This document shows positions 56,101 to 63,441 of a DNA stretch of 64,000 bases, one piece after another. The DNA is taken from the NCBI RefSeq assembly GCF_017562075.2, contig NC_054082.1, forward strand, positions 49,656,037 to 49,720,036, read 5' to 3'. The DNA comes from Anopheles merus. Taxonomy: Eukaryota; Arthropoda; Insecta; Diptera; Culicidae. The number at the start of each line of letters is the position of its first letter. Position 1 is the stretch's first letter. Both the position numbers and the translations under genes were made by a program. The notes below the pieces were generated by a model. The model searched no databases, was not told where the DNA came from, and saw only the letters and a program-made list of their open reading frames with translations.

Positions 56101-57232
56101 AAACATCGAGAGAAACAAAACAAAAAACTGAAATGATGGAACAGGCGCGAAACCTTGAAATGGAGCCCTACACTCTATGGAAACGATTAAACGGGAAGTT
56201 GAGCTGATTCAACCGTCTCGTGGTTAGACACACCAACCGGACGGCGACAGCATCGCTGATCCATCGATCACGGCGGCCCGGTGGCGTTTCATTCGATCAG
56301 CGTCGTCACTATCGCCCATCGGCATCGATTGCCATCGCAATCAATATATTACCCCATGCTCGACAACAGCGCAAACCCCCGAAATAACGAGTTAAATGAA
56401 GCAGCTAACGAAAAGTGAGGCTGGAACCGGCGGACCGAACAAAAAACCACACTACAAAAAGCGCACAAACCATCAGCACCGGGAATGACTTAACCAGAGA
56501 AACGACGTGGCGCAGAAACAGGGATGAGAGCGGAGAAAAACCACTTTGTCCAACAGTGGACACTGTCCTACCGCGCCGTAAAGATCGACAAAGTTTTCGT
56601 TTCATTTTCAAGATCACCGCGCGCTGATAAGATATTTAGTGTCTCCTCTCTCCTTCCTCCAATCGAAGCGGGAGGGAACCGAACCATGCAGACCAGGAGG
56701 ATCTTCAAGCTGCGATGGTGGTGATGTTGGTGACACGATAACCACTCCAAAAAAAAAAAGCTCGAAACTCTATGCAATGCCAGCAAACTGTCAAACAGAT
56801 GAATCTTCTGCGCCAGCGAGAAGAAGAAAAAGGCAAACTTAAAGTCCGACGAAAAACACTCGAATCGCGAGTGAAATCGATATCGCTCATCCCGTGTTCC
56901 CCCTTTGACCGCGGCATACTCCCGCGGTGTGTTGTCTCCTTGCCACCCCAAAAGCGTTACCGGAGGCCGTGATGACGCGGGAAAAGACATTTCCAAACTC
57001 TTCCCCGTGGCCCTCCCAATACCGACGCTATTAATCAATGCCTCTCTTTTGAAAACATCAGACCGGACCGTCGGAATGGGTTGGAATCTGTGACTGTGAA
57101 TGAGTTTGTGTGTGTGTGTTTGGCTGTTTGGTTGTTTGTGTTGCGTTCTTCTGCTAGACCACCATCTCGTTTTGTTTTAGCTATCATCTTCCAGTTTGAG
57201 ATTGATTCCTAAATCCCGACCGTACCCAGGGA

Positions 57233-57291
<59 letters not shown>

Positions 57292-60200
57292 ATCACCCCG
57301 TCTCTGTCTCTGGGGACAATTAATAGAGCTATTTTATTATTTTATCCATCGAACTTTAGTGTCCGTGGGTAGGGTCGCAGCGAGCGAGCTGAGCGTCTGA
57401 AAGCTGATGTCATTTTTCTAGGAAGAATCTGTCCAACACGCCTGTGATTAGGAGCAGTGCTGCCGAATTGGGTCCCAGCGAAGGCGAGCCGTAAAAGATG
57501 CGTCGTTCAATCGCATCGCAAGGGAAAGGCGGTGAGCGCAGGGCAGGACAATGACCACTGTTCTCGATCGAGCCGTGCAGGTAGAGGGCAGACAGGAAAC
57601 CATCATCGTCTCTCTCCAGCTCGCATCCTCCTCCCAGGAAGAGTGCAGCAAGGTGAGCGTTGGGGCGCAGGAACGGCATCGATAGATCCACGGGACTCGC
57701 GCGGCGGTGGTCTGCTTTTAATTGGAACTCTCGCAAGAAGCGGACCGCGACCTCGACAACCCTCGGATTCTTTGGCGTTCCTGGACAGTGGATCTGCTCG
57801 CAATCGGTGCGCGAACACGCGGAGAGCGAGATACGGACCACTAATTAGGAAATTATTCATTATTTATCTGGGTTGTTTGTGTTTGTGTGGAGAACCAATT
57901 CCCCCCTGATCTTCCGATCGCGATTTGATCGCTTCGTTTAAGCTGATCCGTATTTAAGGCCGCGGACTATCGAGCTGGTCGAGTTGCGTATGCGTGTGTG
58001 AAGAAGAACAAGTTCGAACATGATGGCCACTGCCACGGCAACGCATGGCAACGCAGACAGTGCCGTAAGTCACTGCTGGTGACAGTTTGGAAAAGGAAGA
58101 GAACTGCAATTTTGTACGCAAAAAAGCCACGCTATCGTAGTTTGTATGATTTTTTTGTGTGACGATGTTCATTCTCAAGCTAAACGAAACGATGGCGATC
58201 TCCGTCTTCCGTGCGCCATTGGGCAAAAGACAGTGTTAATTTGATAATCGCTGCATTAGCGTCAGCGGTATCAGCAGCTAATTAATGGGCTGTTTGATAC
58301 ACCTTTAACGAGGTTAAAACACCCCGGGGCAGGTCGCAGCGCATCTGTGTGCGCTTTTGGGGTAAGATGATTAATACCGTTTCTAAGCGCTTAACGAGAA
58401 TGGGAGAGAACGCTCGTTGCCGAAAGAGCACAAGAACCATCCTTGGATTTCAATGTTCGAAATAACACTAGCACAAACGAAGCGAGAAAAAAAGTATCCG
58501 AAATTTGATCCGAAAGCACTTCCTCCTTCAAAGTCAGCTGCTTTCGCGTGTACCAATCGTTAAATATAGATGGACAGCCTTCGACCACAATCGATGTCGT
58601 TTGGCCGGCGTGCCATCACGATAAATCACCCGCCGAAATCGTTTGAGACGTTCGAAACGTTTCCACGCGCGATTGTTGAGACAGTCGAGGCTTATTGTTT
58701 GTTTTTTTGTTGTACACTGTATTTTTTTGTTTCTTTCTTGACTTGTCGCACACAGTGACGCTCTCTTGTCATCTGGTATTTAAAGCTCCGAATCCCAGCT
58801 GGGATTAATTGTCTCCGTTGTATTCACGAGCACGGAGGAAGGTGGTAGGCAGGTAGCAAGGTAGGCACATTAAAAAGGCCCCTCCTAACGTCCCGCGATG
58901 TCAGCGCGTTCCAAGCCAACCAAATAGTCACACGATTGGGAAATGTGCTGATTGATAGGATGAATGGATGGAATGTATTGATGGAGAGTTGGTTGACTTT
59001 TTGTGAAGATTGTGCCGTGTGCTGACGGGAGACAGTTGGTTAAGGATTGACTTTTTTGTGGATTAACATGTGGAATGAAGCTGTTTTGGTGAGAAATTGA
59101 TTCATTCTTCAAATAAATGCTCAATAATATTCAAGCTAAATTCCTGTACAATATAAGCCGCTTTGTAGCTTGAATGCTGAACGCTTTTAAAGAATTGTTG
59201 ATCCACTTCGTTGCATCGAAAAAATAGCTCCTTTCTTAATGGATGCAATCTAAAATTAATCAAATTAATTAGCATTAGCATGCAGCACTTGATTCATGTG
59301 AAAGATAGAATATGATGCACTAGCGACTGGGTGAAGGCACTTTCATGCGGTGGAATATGACTATGATTAATTTTAATGAATCTACTGCTCATCATTTTCA
59401 TTACGATCCATCGTTTACGCCCTGAAGTGATGGTGAAAATTGTCGAACAGAAGGTATTAATTCAATTTAATCGTTACAAGTGTTGTTCAATCACGTTGCA
59501 TGACGTCGCCTCTGGCCGGGCTGGAGAAAGAGGACGCACCAGTGAGCCTCCCCATTTGCGCCGTCTTTCATCATCGTACCCCAATAGCCGAGCTAGAATG
59601 GCAAAATTCAACTCATCTCATCCGAAGATGCTTGGTCGTGCAGGGACCAATGTTGCGATTATTCGCTCCAAATCACTCTCTCACACTTCATTAATATTCA
59701 AATAGGGCCAGCGCGAGGCGTGTATGGTACCGATCATCCATCGGAAACCCAGTGAACGGGAAATCGGCTGTAGCGAGCGTCCAAACTATGTCCAAACGCT
59801 AAACGCGCCCATGCGCATTCATCATCGACCAACAGACGCGCAACACGGGTGAAAGAAGGTGTAATACGAGGATAAAACCTGAATTAAATATTGATAAGAT
59901 TGGCCACCGGTAGGAGGGCAGGGATCGCGGGGCGCAAGGGACCGCGAATGAGAGGAGCAGACAAGAATCAGTGGTGCCTCGTAACTGTGTCTTCAGTCGC
60001 GCAGGTTGCACAAGACAGCCAGGGAGCAAATCAACAATTCCAAGTGGTGTTTGAAAATTTTACTTTCTTATTCTCTGCCCTCCCTAGTCTCCCCCCGATG
60101 CACAAGGCAAGCTGTAGGGTGTACGGTGAGTGATGTTGAAGGAGGTTTGTTTAAAAGTATGCGATCGATGTTTTCATTCGCCTTCACCCGCGTGTCGCGC

Positions 60201-60521
60201 GCGAATGAAAGAAGTGAAACAAAACGCTCAACACGAACGATGCCACAAGTGACGAACCTTCCTGCGCGACGCGCGAACGGAGGCCGCTCGATAGGCCGGC
60301 CTCAAAGCGGCGGCCACGATCGACCGTGGGATCGACGGTGCCAACCGTGCAGCCCGATCGAACCTAACGGGACGATCGCCGGACACACGATGGCTTCGGC
60401 AAAGCAAAAAGGGGGACAAAAGTCGCATACGACCAGGTTGACGCACGGGGCTTACCATAGAGATGAGGGTGAGAATAACGACGACGACGCTGGTCCACGA
60501 GCGGAGGTCGCCGATTCCCAT
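11139..60521 (-). CDS. Ser: Serrate, Jagged-type Notch ligand: 5' part of gene, seven exons joined, 3' end outside window
   Basis: This is a single-pass membrane ligand that activates Notch on neighbouring cells. The coding join is complement(11139..11199, 11981..12129, 12210..12315, 13135..13189, 38843..39081, 39229..39346, 60456..60521), giving 264 residues plus two bases. Seen: a hydrophobic leader (residues 1-22), an MNNL/C2-like ligand N-terminus (about 28-195) with the Serrate signature EISNTNSHLL, a complete DSL domain (C200, C209, C213, C225, C233, C242), and the start of EGF repeat 1 (C247, C251, C258, C264). All junctions are GT-AG with matching phases (introns 1-7: 0, 1, 0, 1, 2, 1, 2). 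Known: the DSL domain and the first EGF repeats contact Notch, and the N-terminal C2-like module binds lipid. Delta is excluded by the close match to fly Serrate in MNNL and DSL, as I recall that protein. Later EGF repeats, the membrane segment and the tail are absent because the window ends inside intron 7. The identity is near certain; the species is not. Confidence 0.95.
11200..11980 (-). other. Ser: Serrate intron 6
   Basis: This is a 781-bp phase-1 intron running GTGAGT to TTTCAG, between the DSL exon and the EGF1 exon. It contains A-rich stretches on the plus strand but no exon, repeat or motif I can support. Confidence 0.9.
11981..12129 (-). CDS. Ser: Serrate exon 6: complete DSL domain
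   Basis: The exon completes Arg195 and encodes residues 196-244. It holds the whole Delta/Serrate/LAG-2 domain, the main Notch-binding module. All six DSL cysteines are present (C200, C209, C213, C225, C233, C242). The core YYNTTCTTFCRPRNDQFGHY is the hallmark of Serrate/Jagged, including the Phe and Arg residues of the FCRPR loop that contacts Notch in known structures. N206 (NTT) is a sequon. The domain closes with PGWQGANCEK. The acceptor is AATTTGCAG|TGT and the donor is GAAAG|GTGAGT. An in-frame readthrough into the introns on both sides is interrupted by the splice sites, so these bounds are firm. Confidence 0.98.
12130..12209 (-). other. Ser: Serrate intron 5
   Basis: An 80-bp phase-2 intron running GTAAGT to TTTGCAG. 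This is the usual minimal size for a dipteran intron. It holds nothing else. Confidence 0.95.
12210..12315 (-). CDS. Ser: Serrate exon 5: end of C2-like N-terminal module
   Basis: The exon completes Ile160 and encodes residues 161-194 plus two bases of Arg195. It includes SERLIDETSFSGVILPSHDW and ends HIGKSARITYR. It corresponds to the RLIEETSYSGVILPS region of fly Serrate. This stretch joins the lipid-binding-type module to the DSL domain. The acceptor is GTTTGCAG|TTT and the donor is ACCG|GTAAGT. Phase 1 in and phase 2 out agree with both neighbouring exons. No cysteines, as expected for this segment. Confidence 0.95.
12316..13134 (-). other. Ser: Serrate intron 4
   Basis: An 819-bp phase-1 intron running GTAAGT to TTTGCAG. 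I see no ORF, repeat or RNA gene that I can support in it. Confidence 0.9.
13135..13189 (-). CDS. Ser: Serrate exon 4: short C2-like domain exon
   Basis: This 55-nt exon encodes KSFTLILQALDMYNESYS (residues 142-159) and the first base of Ile160. The TKSFTLILQALDMYN stretch, formed across the exon 3/4 junction, is the same as in fly Serrate as I recall it, which confirms the join across a 25.7-kb intron. N155 (NES) is an N-glycosylation sequon. The acceptor is CTACTTTCAG|AAA and the donor is TCAA|GTAAGT. It is too short to be found by ORF length and was located by homology and splice signals. Confidence 0.95.
14305..14344. repeat. Cluster of GATC-centred palindromes
   Basis: CGATCG-AAA-CGATCG (14305-14319) lies next to GACGGATC-gatt-GATCCGTC (14325-14344). 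That makes two inverted repeats within 40 bases in intron 3. Confidence 0.7.
17138..17175. repeat. (CAT/CGT)n imperfect trinucleotide tract
   Basis: About thirteen CAT or CGT units in intron 3. It is one of four related GAY/RTC tracts in the window. Confidence 0.9.
20678..20709. repeat. Perfect 11-bp inverted repeat with short loop
   Basis: CAAACCAACAA at 20678-20688 pairs exactly with TTGTTGGTTTG at 20699-20709. One further T-A pair leaves an 8-base loop. It is a stable hairpin if transcribed with intron 3, but too short for a microRNA precursor. Confidence 0.8.
26483..26511. repeat. (GAC)n imperfect trinucleotide tract
   Basis: Nine to ten GAC units with one GGC interruption, in intron 3. 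Confidence 0.9.
28903..28934. repeat. (GAC)n tract followed by its inverted form
   Basis: Four to five GAC units run through GTCGAC into GTC-type units, giving an imperfect inverted repeat in intron 3. Confidence 0.75.
29004..29029. repeat. (GA)n tract, interrupted
   Basis: GAGAGAGAGAAAGAGAGAGAG-type sequence in intron 3. Confidence 0.85.
31573..31591. repeat. 8-bp inverted repeat with 3-base loop
   Basis: CGATGCGC, loop ATT, then GCGCATCG. This is a small GC-rich hairpin in intron 3. Confidence 0.6.
33532..33549. repeat. (CA)9 microsatellite
   Basis: An uninterrupted CA run in intron 3. Confidence 0.9.
36254..36283. repeat. (GAT/GAC)n trinucleotide tract
   Basis: Ten GAT or GAC units in intron 3. 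Confidence 0.9.
38843..39081 (-). CDS. Ser: Serrate exon 3: MNNL domain core with Gln-rich insertion
   Basis: The exon encodes residues 62-141, beginning with GCPACATAFSLCLKEYQ and ending LPFTFRWT. Cysteines C63, C66, C73 and C107 fit the MNNL disulphide pattern. N111 in FGNAS is a sequon at the position where fly Serrate also has one. The GGSSFVLTDP motif is typical of Jagged/Serrate. Between LCLKEYQ and GCAFGN lies a loop of about 27 residues containing five consecutive Gln (85-89), then Pro/Ala/Val-rich sequence. From memory the fly loop is only about ten residues. The acceptor is ACAAATAG|GA and the donor is ACG|GTGAGT, leaving phase 0. The Gln tract is CAG/CAA-encoded and could vary in length between individuals. 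Confidence 0.96.
39082..39228 (-). other. Ser: Serrate intron 2
   Basis: A 147-bp phase-1 intron running GTAACT to AAATAG. Near its acceptor it contains a (CA)n-type run on the coding strand that forms part of the pyrimidine/CA tract. Confidence 0.93.
39229..39346 (-). CDS. Ser: Serrate exon 2: start of MNNL domain
   Basis: The exon encodes residues 23-61 plus the first base of Gly62. It begins VSSSGFFELQILEISNTNSH and continues through the vicinal cysteines C48-C49 (GYCCGLPPE). This is the first strand region of the Notch-ligand N-terminal module, and the NTNSHLL block is almost identical to fly Serrate. The acceptor is CCCCGCAG|GTA and the donor is ACAG|GTAACT, a usable if slightly weak donor. 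The phase-0 entry matches exon 1 and the phase-1 exit matches exon 3. The signal peptidase site most likely falls in the first five residues (small residues Ser-Ser-Ser-Gly), so the mature ligand would start at about Phe28. Confidence 0.95.
39986..40029. promoter_or_regulatory. TAAT-rich patch, candidate homeodomain-bound element
   Basis: Three or more overlapping TTAATTA/TAATTA cores plus TTAATC occur within about 45 bases, roughly 640 bp from exon 2 inside intron 1. TAATTA is the classic homeodomain and LIM-homeodomain core. In flies Apterous regulates Ser in the wing. That link is established for flies and only inferred here. Confidence 0.25.
44305..44335. repeat. (CAAA)n tetranucleotide tract
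   Basis: Seven to eight CAAA-type units with one ATAA interruption, in intron 1. Confidence 0.85.
44658..44677. repeat. (TG)10 microsatellite
   Basis: An uninterrupted TG run in intron 1. Confidence 0.9.
45319..45339. repeat. (GT)10 microsatellite
   Basis: An uninterrupted GT run in intron 1, about 640 bp from the previous GT tract. Confidence 0.9.
46879..46902. repeat. (GA)n tract
   Basis: A near-perfect GA run in intron 1. GAGA motifs can recruit GAGA factor in flies; no function is shown here. Confidence 0.85.
53311..53667 (+). other. Unrecognised 118-codon open frame inside intron 1
   Basis: An ATG-initiated frame with an Arg-rich, acid-poor N-terminus (begins MLQRPIARLMPGAVLQKTFK), then hydrophobic stretches around residues 46-60 and 88-104. 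The opposite strand is open over the same DNA (53139-53804). The N-terminus resembles a mitochondrial presequence, but I recognise no family, splice context or promoter. It is most likely fortuitous. Listed because both strands being open at once is uncommon in this window. Confidence 0.12.
53772..53788. repeat. (CA)8 microsatellite
   Basis: A CA run in intron 1. It lies at the edge of the overlapping open frames at 53139-53804. Confidence 0.85.
55433..55450. repeat. (GCA)6 trinucleotide tract
   Basis: Six GCA units in intron 1, not in a supported coding frame. Confidence 0.9.
57237..57289. repeat. (AC)n microsatellite, 53 bp uninterrupted
   Basis: About 26 perfect AC units in intron 1, by far the longest simple repeat in the window. 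It is a likely polymorphic marker. Confidence 0.97.
58791..58806. repeat. 16-bp perfect palindrome centred on an E-box
   Basis: AATCCCAG is followed by CTGGGATT, which is perfectly self-complementary and has CAGCTG at its centre. CAGCTG is a recognised bHLH site. It lies about 1.7 kb from coding exon 1. Confidence 0.7.
59236..59475. promoter_or_regulatory. TAAT-rich block near the promoter end of intron 1
   Basis: Repeated ATTAAT/TAATTA/TTAATC cores cluster at 59251-59275, 59364-59380 and 59453-59472, about 1 kb downstream of coding exon 1. The base composition is visibly more AT-rich than its flanks. The position and motif density suggest a cis-regulatory element; no direct evidence. Confidence 0.2.
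60456..60521 (-). CDS. Ser: Serrate coding exon 1: start codon and signal-peptide core
   Basis: The exon holds 22 codons, starting MGIGDLRSW and continuing through the hydrophobic run TSVVVVILTLISM, a typical signal-peptide core. It ends in phase 0 at ATG|GTAAGC. The ATG at 60521 is chosen because it is the first one after an in-frame TAG about 75 bases upstream, and its context is favourable (A at -3, G at +4). Cleavage is probably just inside exon 2, after the Ser/Gly stretch; that is inference. As I recall, fly Serrate has a much longer N-terminal leader before its hydrophobic segment, so this start gives a notably short N-terminus. A GTG-initiated extension upstream is open but not expected in an insect nuclear gene. 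Assignment to Ser rests on the leader, the donor and the phase match to exon 2, not on residue homology. Confidence 0.8.
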
Positions 60522-60761
60522 CTTTTCGCCGTTTTCCTGCGCGGCTTCGCTGCGTAGCACTGTTGCGCGTTGTTCCTGCGTACCCCAGACGCCACGCTAG
60601 TTCGCGTCGGCGGCCGCGCTGCTACTGCTTATCAGACGCGACTGGCTTTCAGTCGGATCGGGTTCCTGTCCAGTGAGAGCGTATCACCGGGTGCTATAGT
60701 TACTCCTTCGAAGGTGCTTGCAAGGACACTGAGCGTGGCAAGATATTTCATCACTAGCACC

Positions 60762-60793
60762 GCGCACACACAAACACACACGCACACACACAA
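60762..60793. repeat. CA-rich tract in 5' region
   Basis: Interrupted CA repeats about 240-270 bp upstream of the Serrate ATG, probably inside the 5' UTR if that is unspliced here. Confidence 0.8.
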
Positions 60794-61450
60794 CAGCGAT
60801 CTCACTTTAATTCACTTTCACGCGCTATAGCCGCCCCGGAGGCCTCCCGTCATATTTTTTTGGGGAAAATTGCTTTCAAACTGGGTGCGCGTTGCACCGC
60901 TGAAATGCACCACCTACTGGCTCAATCGCAAGCCTTTTGCACCGGTTGCGTGCGCACTATTAAAAAAAAAAACTGGCCTTTCACAATTGCACCGTCACCG
61001 GGCGAAACATTTCGGGTCACATTTGCACACTAACGCACTCGTCATCATGAATTGGTTAGCTACCGGGCGTGCCCCACTAGGGCTGGATGGATTTTGTTTG
61101 TTGTTAGCGTACCCACTTTCTTTCAGGAATGGCAGTTTGCTGCCACACACTCAAACACACACATACCGATTTGGCACACCAATACCACCCGGCACTGCGA
61201 AATTACAGGTGTAATGACACGAATTTTCTTTTTCGCTCAGCTGGGAAAATCTATCTCGTCAAGTAATTAGTTTTCCTCGTTAAAAACGGCACGTGAGTGT
61301 TTTGCACTTGTTTGCCGGCAATGCGCCTAATCAGCCAACAGCGGGCGCGTCGAATGCTAATCAACACACCATTGGGAAGGGAACACAGGGTTTAGCCAGC
61401 AAGCATTGCAGTAAACCTCGATTCACGGAAATCAAATCACGATCGTCTCG

Positions 61451-61468
61451 CAGCAGCAGCAGCAGCAG
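61451..61468. repeat. (CAG)6 trinucleotide tract
   Basis: Six CAG units upstream of the Serrate start codon, read as CTG on the transcribed strand. Confidence 0.9.
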
Positions 61469-62539
61469 CCCCAGCGAGATTGGTTCGGTATCCCCAATTT
61501 GCCGACGGCAAATCTCGTGCTGACTATACTGGCCCGCTTTTTTTTAAATTTCGCTCTACCCTTGGCACAGCCAATTGGCCACAGACGTAAGGCCAACAAA
61601 ACACACCACACTTGGAACTACACGCGGACAATACGTTGTTTTTCCTTCCTCTTGCACAGCCCTAGGGGCATGGGTAGTTCTTCCTTTTTTTACTTTTCAC
61701 ACAAACAACAACCAAACCACACAGCGTTTCCTGCGATCGAAGATGCGCGATCAAGCAATTAATCTACTATCTTTATCACTTCCCGCGGAATCGAAGCTTT
61801 CGTGAGATTATGCGATGGTGTATAGCGGCAGAATTTGGGAAATTATTAACTGGCCCTCTTTTGCGGTCGTTTTAGTGAGGGATGACACTCAAACTGGAAT
61901 AAATTTTCACAACTATCAACGTAATCCACCGAATGATAATTCTACACCGGTACAACTCCAATTTCACGTCGCACGAAAAGCACTTTCTTCCACCGACACA
62001 CTCGTGAGAACCAACAAATATTCAAATTTAATGAGCGTATTACGATAAGGATTATTGTCACACGACTCACTACCGTTTCTTTTCCACTAGGTCTAAGTAA
62101 GCCGGCTTACACTAGACACACTGCACGTCACACAATTGTACACGGTGTTCGGCACCTGACCGGCCTGGAGACACTTGGCGATGCTCTTGGCAGCTCTTGG
62201 GAAACTCACTGCAACAATAGCTTGGCTTAGAATTCGTTGCTTAGGGAAGCCTGGCCCGTGTTCTAATAAATAAAGCCAACCACGAAGCGATCTTTCTCTC
62301 CACCGTGCACTTGACGCGATATATTCGACGGACGAACGCGACGGACACGTACACGCACCCTTCTCTTCGACGGAACAACGAGTAATGCCGAGCGAAATAC
62401 AACCCGCGGCGAAAACCGGTGCTCGGGGCGGTTAGAGCGAGAAAACTCGGGTGCTCGGGTTAGAAGAGTAGCGCAGGACTGTCAAACCGATTGCCTCTCT
62501 GAGCTACCGGCATCAATGAGGGGAACTGGTGCCGTGAGG

Positions 62540-62850
62540 GTTTTGATTTGATATATATATTTTTTTAAATATTTGTATTGTTCCACCAAAACATTATAAT
62601 TATTTGAAAAAAAAAAAGACGAAATCGTTTTATACATGTCTTTGACCTGTTTCATGTAACTTAAAACCCCCGTAATTGGTCTTTTTAACAATAACTATTT
62701 TATAATACATACAGTTGTACTTTTGATTTCTCATGCATTAATTTTTATGAATAATTTATTGATATGAAAAAGATTAGTTAAATTTCATTAAAATAATCTA
62801 ATATTTAATCTATTAAATATATTTATTTTAATTTTTTATTGATAATCTTC
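62540..62850. other. AT-rich island upstream of Serrate
   Basis: About 300 bp with long runs of A/T (for example ATATATATTTTTTTAAATAT), sharply different from the flanking GC-balanced DNA. It holds no ORF of note. It could be a matrix-attachment-type spacer, an old transposon remnant, or the usual AT-rich intergenic DNA beyond the promoter. Confidence 0.6.
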
Positions 62851-63420
62851 AATTTGCAACGAGCACCAACGTTTACTTTAAAAAGATACACGGCTCGGAA
62901 CAGAACTACCTATTAAGGATTTGACAGATTGCCACAATCTTAGCTAAATATGAGCTGATATAAAATGTATGTTCTACTCACTATCGTATCATTAGCAAAA
63001 AAGTATTAAAAAAACAATAAAGAAAAAAATAGTTTGACAAGCCTGAGCAAACGCAAGCTATCGAAGTTCACATGCTCTCGTCGTTGAATATCGGGTTGTC
63101 TCATTCTTTCGTTTGTTTTCTCTATTCCTTTCCCGCTTTTACCTGAGTCAGAGAATCTCTATCTCTCTCTCGTTCTTTCGTTTTACACCGAAACGAAAGG
63201 ACATAGCTTGGGGTGGTTTTTTGTTGTGCTCACCTCCCTGTTCGAAAATCCGATCATATAAGGGATGGATTTTCCTTCCCCGCTAGCTATATCCCACGAC
63301 AATCACGCGCTTGGTCTGAAGGGCCGCGAGGGCGAGAGATTTGTTTTTCCTGACCTACAAACATAAATTTATATTTTTCCTTTCCCCTCGCGGTACATCC
63401 TCGCTTCTCTGGTTAATCTA

Positions 63421-63441
63421 CGTTGCGAACGTTGCGAACGT
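63421..63441. repeat. 9-bp direct tandem duplication
   Basis: CGTTGCGAA occurs twice, followed by the first bases of a third copy, in the upstream region. Confidence 0.8.

Larger units (their letters stand above)
39347..60455 (-). other. Ser: Serrate intron 1 (giant)
   Basis: This 21.1-kb phase-0 intron runs GTAAGC to CCGCAG and separates the signal-peptide exon from the MNNL domain. No nested gene is recognised. Notable contents are a TAAT-rich patch just upstream of exon 2 (39986-40029), another near the promoter end (59236-59475), a 53-bp (AC)n tract, (CAG)n at 55433-55450, a 16-bp palindrome with a central CAGCTG E-box (58791-58806), and overlapping plus/minus open frames at 53139-53804. 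Confidence 0.8.

Noticed and set aside
60521..60560. GTG-initiated N-terminal extension of Serrate exon 1
   Set aside because: A non-ATG start is not expected, and the downstream ATG has a good start context immediately before the hydrophobic leader.
63250..63380. TATA-like words (TATAAGG plus strand near 63257; TATAAAT minus strand near 63370) as a core promoter
   Set aside because: The spacing to an initiator is not convincing and no transcript evidence is available, so no promoter position is called.
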